From: Fodinibacter sp963834965
GTDB lineage: Bacteria; Actinomycetota; Actinomycetes; Actinomycetales; Dermatophilaceae
Length of the DNA: 64,000 bases
NCBI GenBank assembly: GCA_963834965.1
Contig: CAWIEI010000034.1
Location: 62,001-126,000 of the forward strand
Direction of reading: 5' to 3'
Of the stretch, positions 61,983 through 64,000 are shown one piece after another. The notes under the pieces were generated by a model. The model did not search any database. It had not been told where the DNA came from and saw only the letters and a list, made by a program, of their open reading frames with translations. Every line of letters starts with the position of its first letter. Positions within the stretch are counted from its first letter, which is position 1. Position numbers and translations under genes: made by a program.

Positions 61983-62569
61983 CAGTCGCCGTGGTAACGC
62001 TGCTCGCGGAACGGGTCGCCGTAGTTGTGGTAGCCGGCGACCTCCCAGAACCCGGGCTGGTCGTACTCGAGCAGCTCGATGCGGGTGACCCACTTCGCGC
62101 TCTTCCACAGGTAGAGATGGGGCACGAGCAGCCGGGCCGGGCCGCCGTGCTCGGCGCGCAGCGGCTCGCCCTCGAACTCCACCGCCACCATGGCGTCGCG
62201 GTCGATCAGGTCCTCGACCGGCACGTTGGTGGTGTAGCCGCCGTAGCTGGTGACCAGGGCGTAGGGCAGGTCGCCGACGCCGACCGCCTCGAACAGGGTC
62301 GACACCGGCACCCCTCGCCACGAGGTGCCGAGCTTCGACCAGTGGGTGACGCAGTGGATGTCGGTGGTGAGGGGCTGCAGGCCGAACGCGTGCAGCCCGC
62401 GCCAGTCGAAGGTGCCGGTGGCCGTGCCGTCGGTGATGGTGAGCTGCCACCGGTCGGTGGCCACCACCTCGGTGGGGCCGGCCGTGAGCACCGGGAAGTC
62501 GTGGGTGACGTACTGGCCCGGTGGCACGTTGTCGTCGTGCTCGCGTCGCCGTCCGAGGAACCCTGCCAT
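61982..62569 (-). CDS. sulfite oxidase-like molybdopterin-dependent oxidoreductase
   Basis: Small (195 aa) member of the sulfite oxidase/YedY (MsrP) Moco domain family. The Mo-ligand cysteine is in TDIHCVTHWSKLG; FDWRGLHAFGLQPL and LVTSYGGYTTNVPVEDLID follow. There is no twin-arginine signal, so it appears cytoplasmic, unlike periplasmic YedY. ATG 62569 follows AGGAG. It opens the four-gene operon with reductase, DUF6510 and MOSC genes. Substrate unknown. Confidence 0.88.
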   Translation of the reverse strand: MAGFLGRRREHDDNVPPGQYVTHDFPVLTAGPTEVVATDRWQLTITDGTATGTFDWRGLHAFGLQPLTTDIHCVTHWSKLGTSWRGVPVSTLFEAVGVGDLPYALVTSYGGYTTNVPVEDLIDRDAMVAVEFEGEPLRAEHGGPARLLVPHLYLWKSAKWVTRIELLEYDQPGFWEVAGYHNYGDPFREQRYHGD

Positions 62570-62803
62570 CGCGACCGCTCCTTGCTCCCGTGGCCGCCGG
62601 CCTGCTGAGCTCGGCCGGCTGACCTCCGCCGACGATATCGAGTCGGGCGACAGGGAGGGCACCCACGGTCGGTGGCGTTCAGTCGTCGAATGTGGGTGGT
62701 TCCTGCCGTCCGGACGACGAGGTTCACCCACGTTCGCGGTTCGGTGAAGTCGGGCGCGGTAGTGGAATGACGCGGGCCGGAACGCCGTCGGGGGCGGGTG
62801 ACG

Positions 62804-62809
62804 TAACCT
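62804..62809 (+). promoter_or_regulatory. -10 box of surf1
   Basis: TAACCT ends 6 bases before GTG 62816. Confidence 0.5.
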
Positions 62810-62815
62810 CGAAGC

Positions 62816-63637
62816 GTGCTGCGGACCGCCCTGACGCCGAGGTTCCTCGGCCTGCTCGGGCTTGCGCTGGTGCTCTGCGCCACGTTCGTCTGGCTCGGCC
62901 GGTGGCAGCTCGGCGTCGCCGAGAGCACCGCCCATCGCGAGGCGGTCGAGCAGGCGCGCTCGCAGCAGCCGGCCGAGCTGACGACGCTGCTGCAGCCGCA
63001 CGCACCGTTCCGGGGCGACCTGTCGTCGCGGCCCTTCATCGCGACCGGCCACTACGCCGCCGACGGGCAGCTGCTGGTGCCCGGGCGCCGGCTCGAGGGG
63101 CGGTCGGGGCTGTGGGTGCTCACGCCGTTCGTGCTCGACCGCGGCGGTGCCACCCTGCCCGTCGTTCGGGGGTTCGTGCCGGATGCCGCGTCGGCCGGCC
63201 CCCCGCCTGAGGGCACCCAGACGATCCGCGGCGGCCTGGCGCCGGGGGAGTCGCCCTCGCCCGACCCGGTGCCGGCGGGGCAGATCGGCTCGGTCGACCT
63301 GTCGGTGCTGGTCAACGCGTGGCCCGGAGAGCTGTACAACGCGTTCGGGTTCCTCGAGTCGCAGAGCCCGGCACCGGCATCCGGCCTGGCTCTCGTGCCC
63401 ACCCCCGTTGGAGACACGGGCGTGCGCTGGCGCAATGCGGCGTATGCCGTGCAGTGGTGGATCTTCGCGGCGTTCACGCTGTGGATGTGGGCCCGGATGG
63501 TGCGCGACGAGACCCGCCGGGCGCGGGCGGAGTCGGTCGCCGGCGCCGCGGCGGCGCCTGCGGAGCCCCAGGGGGCGGGGGCCGCGGACAGGGAGCCGGT
63601 TGCCGCGGGTGACAATGGTGGGCGTGACGACGCCTGA
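62816..63637 (+). CDS. SURF1 family cytochrome oxidase biogenesis protein
   Basis: A 273-residue SURF1-type protein for cytochrome c oxidase assembly. An N-terminal helix (FLGLLGLALVLCATFVWLG) leads to WQLGVAESTAHREAVEQA, then the family's VPGRRLEGRSGLWVLTPF and PVVRGFVP segments; a second helix near the end (YAVQWWIFAAFTLWMWARM) completes the two-helix topology. The C-terminal tail is Ala/Gly-rich. GTG 62816 is placed by a -10 box 6 bases upstream. It overlaps the next gene by about 20 bases. Confidence 0.9.
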   Translation: MLRTALTPRFLGLLGLALVLCATFVWLGRWQLGVAESTAHREAVEQARSQQPAELTTLLQPHAPFRGDLSSRPFIATGHYAADGQLLVPGRRLEGRSGLWVLTPFVLDRGGATLPVVRGFVPDAASAGPPPEGTQTIRGGLAPGESPSPDPVPAGQIGSVDLSVLVNAWPGELYNAFGFLESQSPAPASGLALVPTPVGDTGVRWRNAAYAVQWWIFAAFTLWMWARMVRDETRRARAESVAGAAAAPAEPQGAGAADREPVAAGDNGGRDDA

Positions 63638-64000
63638 GCCCAGCACCCCCGCCGCCTCGACCCTGCGTATCGAGGACGCCGAGGGCGTGCGCCCACGCCT
63701 CACCTTCTTCAAGGTGATGGCTTTCATCGTGGGCGTCGGGCTGCTCGTGCTGGTGGCCGAGATCGTGCTGTCCTACGGCTTCGGGCTGAAGGGCGCTGAC
63801 AACCCGCTGTCGTGGTGGCCGCAGCCGCACGGCTTCATCTACATGGTCTACCTCCTGGCCACCGCGCTGCTCGGCTTCAAGGTCGGCTGGACGCTGCCGA
63901 AGATCGTGCTCGTCATGCTTGCCGGCTGCGTGCCATTCCTGTCGTTCTGGGTCGAGCGCCGGGTCGCCCGTGAGGTCGAGGCGGGTCTCGCGGCGGTGCG
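63615..64000 (+). CDS. DUF3817 family membrane protein (3' partial)
   Basis: The frame is open from ATG 63615 to the window end and has no stop. Translation gives RLTFFKVMAFIVGVGLLVLV, SWWPQPHGFIYMVYLLATAL and IVLVMLAGCVPFLSFWVERR: three hydrophobic helices with the WWPQPHGFIYM motif of DUF3817. The start could be ATG 63615 or GTG 63624; either overlaps surf1. Function unknown. Such genes often precede guaA in actinobacteria. Confidence 0.85.
   Translation, partial: MVGVTTPEPSTPAASTLRIEDAEGVRPRLTFFKVMAFIVGVGLLVLVAEIVLSYGFGLKGADNPLSWWPQPHGFIYMVYLLATALLGFKVGWTLPKIVLVMLAGCVPFLSFWVERRVAREVEAGLAAV

Overview
The window comes from the chromosome of a very GC-rich actinobacterium. The evidence is lineage-typical genes: mycothiol S-conjugate amidase (mca), a WhiB3/WhiD-type iron-sulfur regulator, a DUF4307 protein, GuaB3 next to GuaB, and groES-groEL with a His-rich GroEL tail. 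CIRCE-controlled chaperones and the order groESL - S4 protein - whiB - guaB - guaB3 - gabD - GMC oxidoreductase suggest Micrococcales, perhaps the Intrasporangiaceae; the family is inference. I see no rRNA, tRNA, prophage, transposase or CRISPR array. Coding density is high, most neighbours overlap by 1-8 bases, and no stretch above 300 bases lacks a gene.

Layout. 1-9.2 kb: Bax-inhibitor-type membrane protein, gluconate kinase and permease, thiolase, RidA, SGNH hydrolase, FlK-like thioesterase, methyltransferase, cystathionine beta-synthase. 9.4-21.2 kb: DUF1992 protein, 2,4-dienoyl-CoA reductase, divergent cupin/MarR pair, msrA, metB, a GlmL-like ATPase, class V aminotransferase, VOC protein, DrrAB-type ABC exporter, NifX-like protein, PhzF. 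21.4-29 kb: greA, DUF4307, mca with its small membrane partner, TrhA/hemolysin III, Z-isoprenyl synthase, PhoH with PIN domain, secreted SLT-like protein, coaA. 29-41 kb: an envelope and tRNA-modification block, glmS - acpS - nnrED - alr - hydrolase - tsaE - tsaB - rimI - tsaD, facing a GH3 lipoprotein, then nucleoside hydrolase and ribokinase. 41-55 kb: THUMP-like methyltransferase, groESL, S4 protein, whiB3, guaB, P1 peptidase, DHA2 exporter, guaB3, gabD, GMC oxidoreductase. 55-64 kb: NUDIX hydrolase, an unrecognised membrane protein, a heterodimeric ABC exporter, a four-gene molybdopterin redox operon, SURF1 and a partial DUF3817 protein.

Functional links. cbs and metB are the two halves of transsulfuration, and mca adds thiol detoxification. 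glmS, alr, the isoprenyl synthase and the GH3 enzyme all serve the cell wall. tsaE, tsaB and tsaD make the t6A tRNA modification with rimI embedded among them. The sulfite-oxidase-like protein, flavin reductase, DUF6510 zinc ribbon and MOSC protein look like one electron-transfer and cofactor unit.

Most unusual signals. (1) A dispersed palindromic element has an inner dyad GACCAATWGGTC. In the best copies it is centred within outer arms GTCC(C)/(G)GGAC. Ten copies lie at four loci, two of them between convergent genes and one inserted in frame inside nnrD. (2) The heptamer GGATGCC/GGCATCC is strongly enriched, distorts codon choice, and is built into some hairpins. (3) Many genes have a TANNNT -10 box ending 6-8 bases before the start codon, predicting leaderless mRNAs. 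(4) The heterodimeric ABC exporter has complementary NBD degeneration. (5) The glmS/acpS junction is duplicated.
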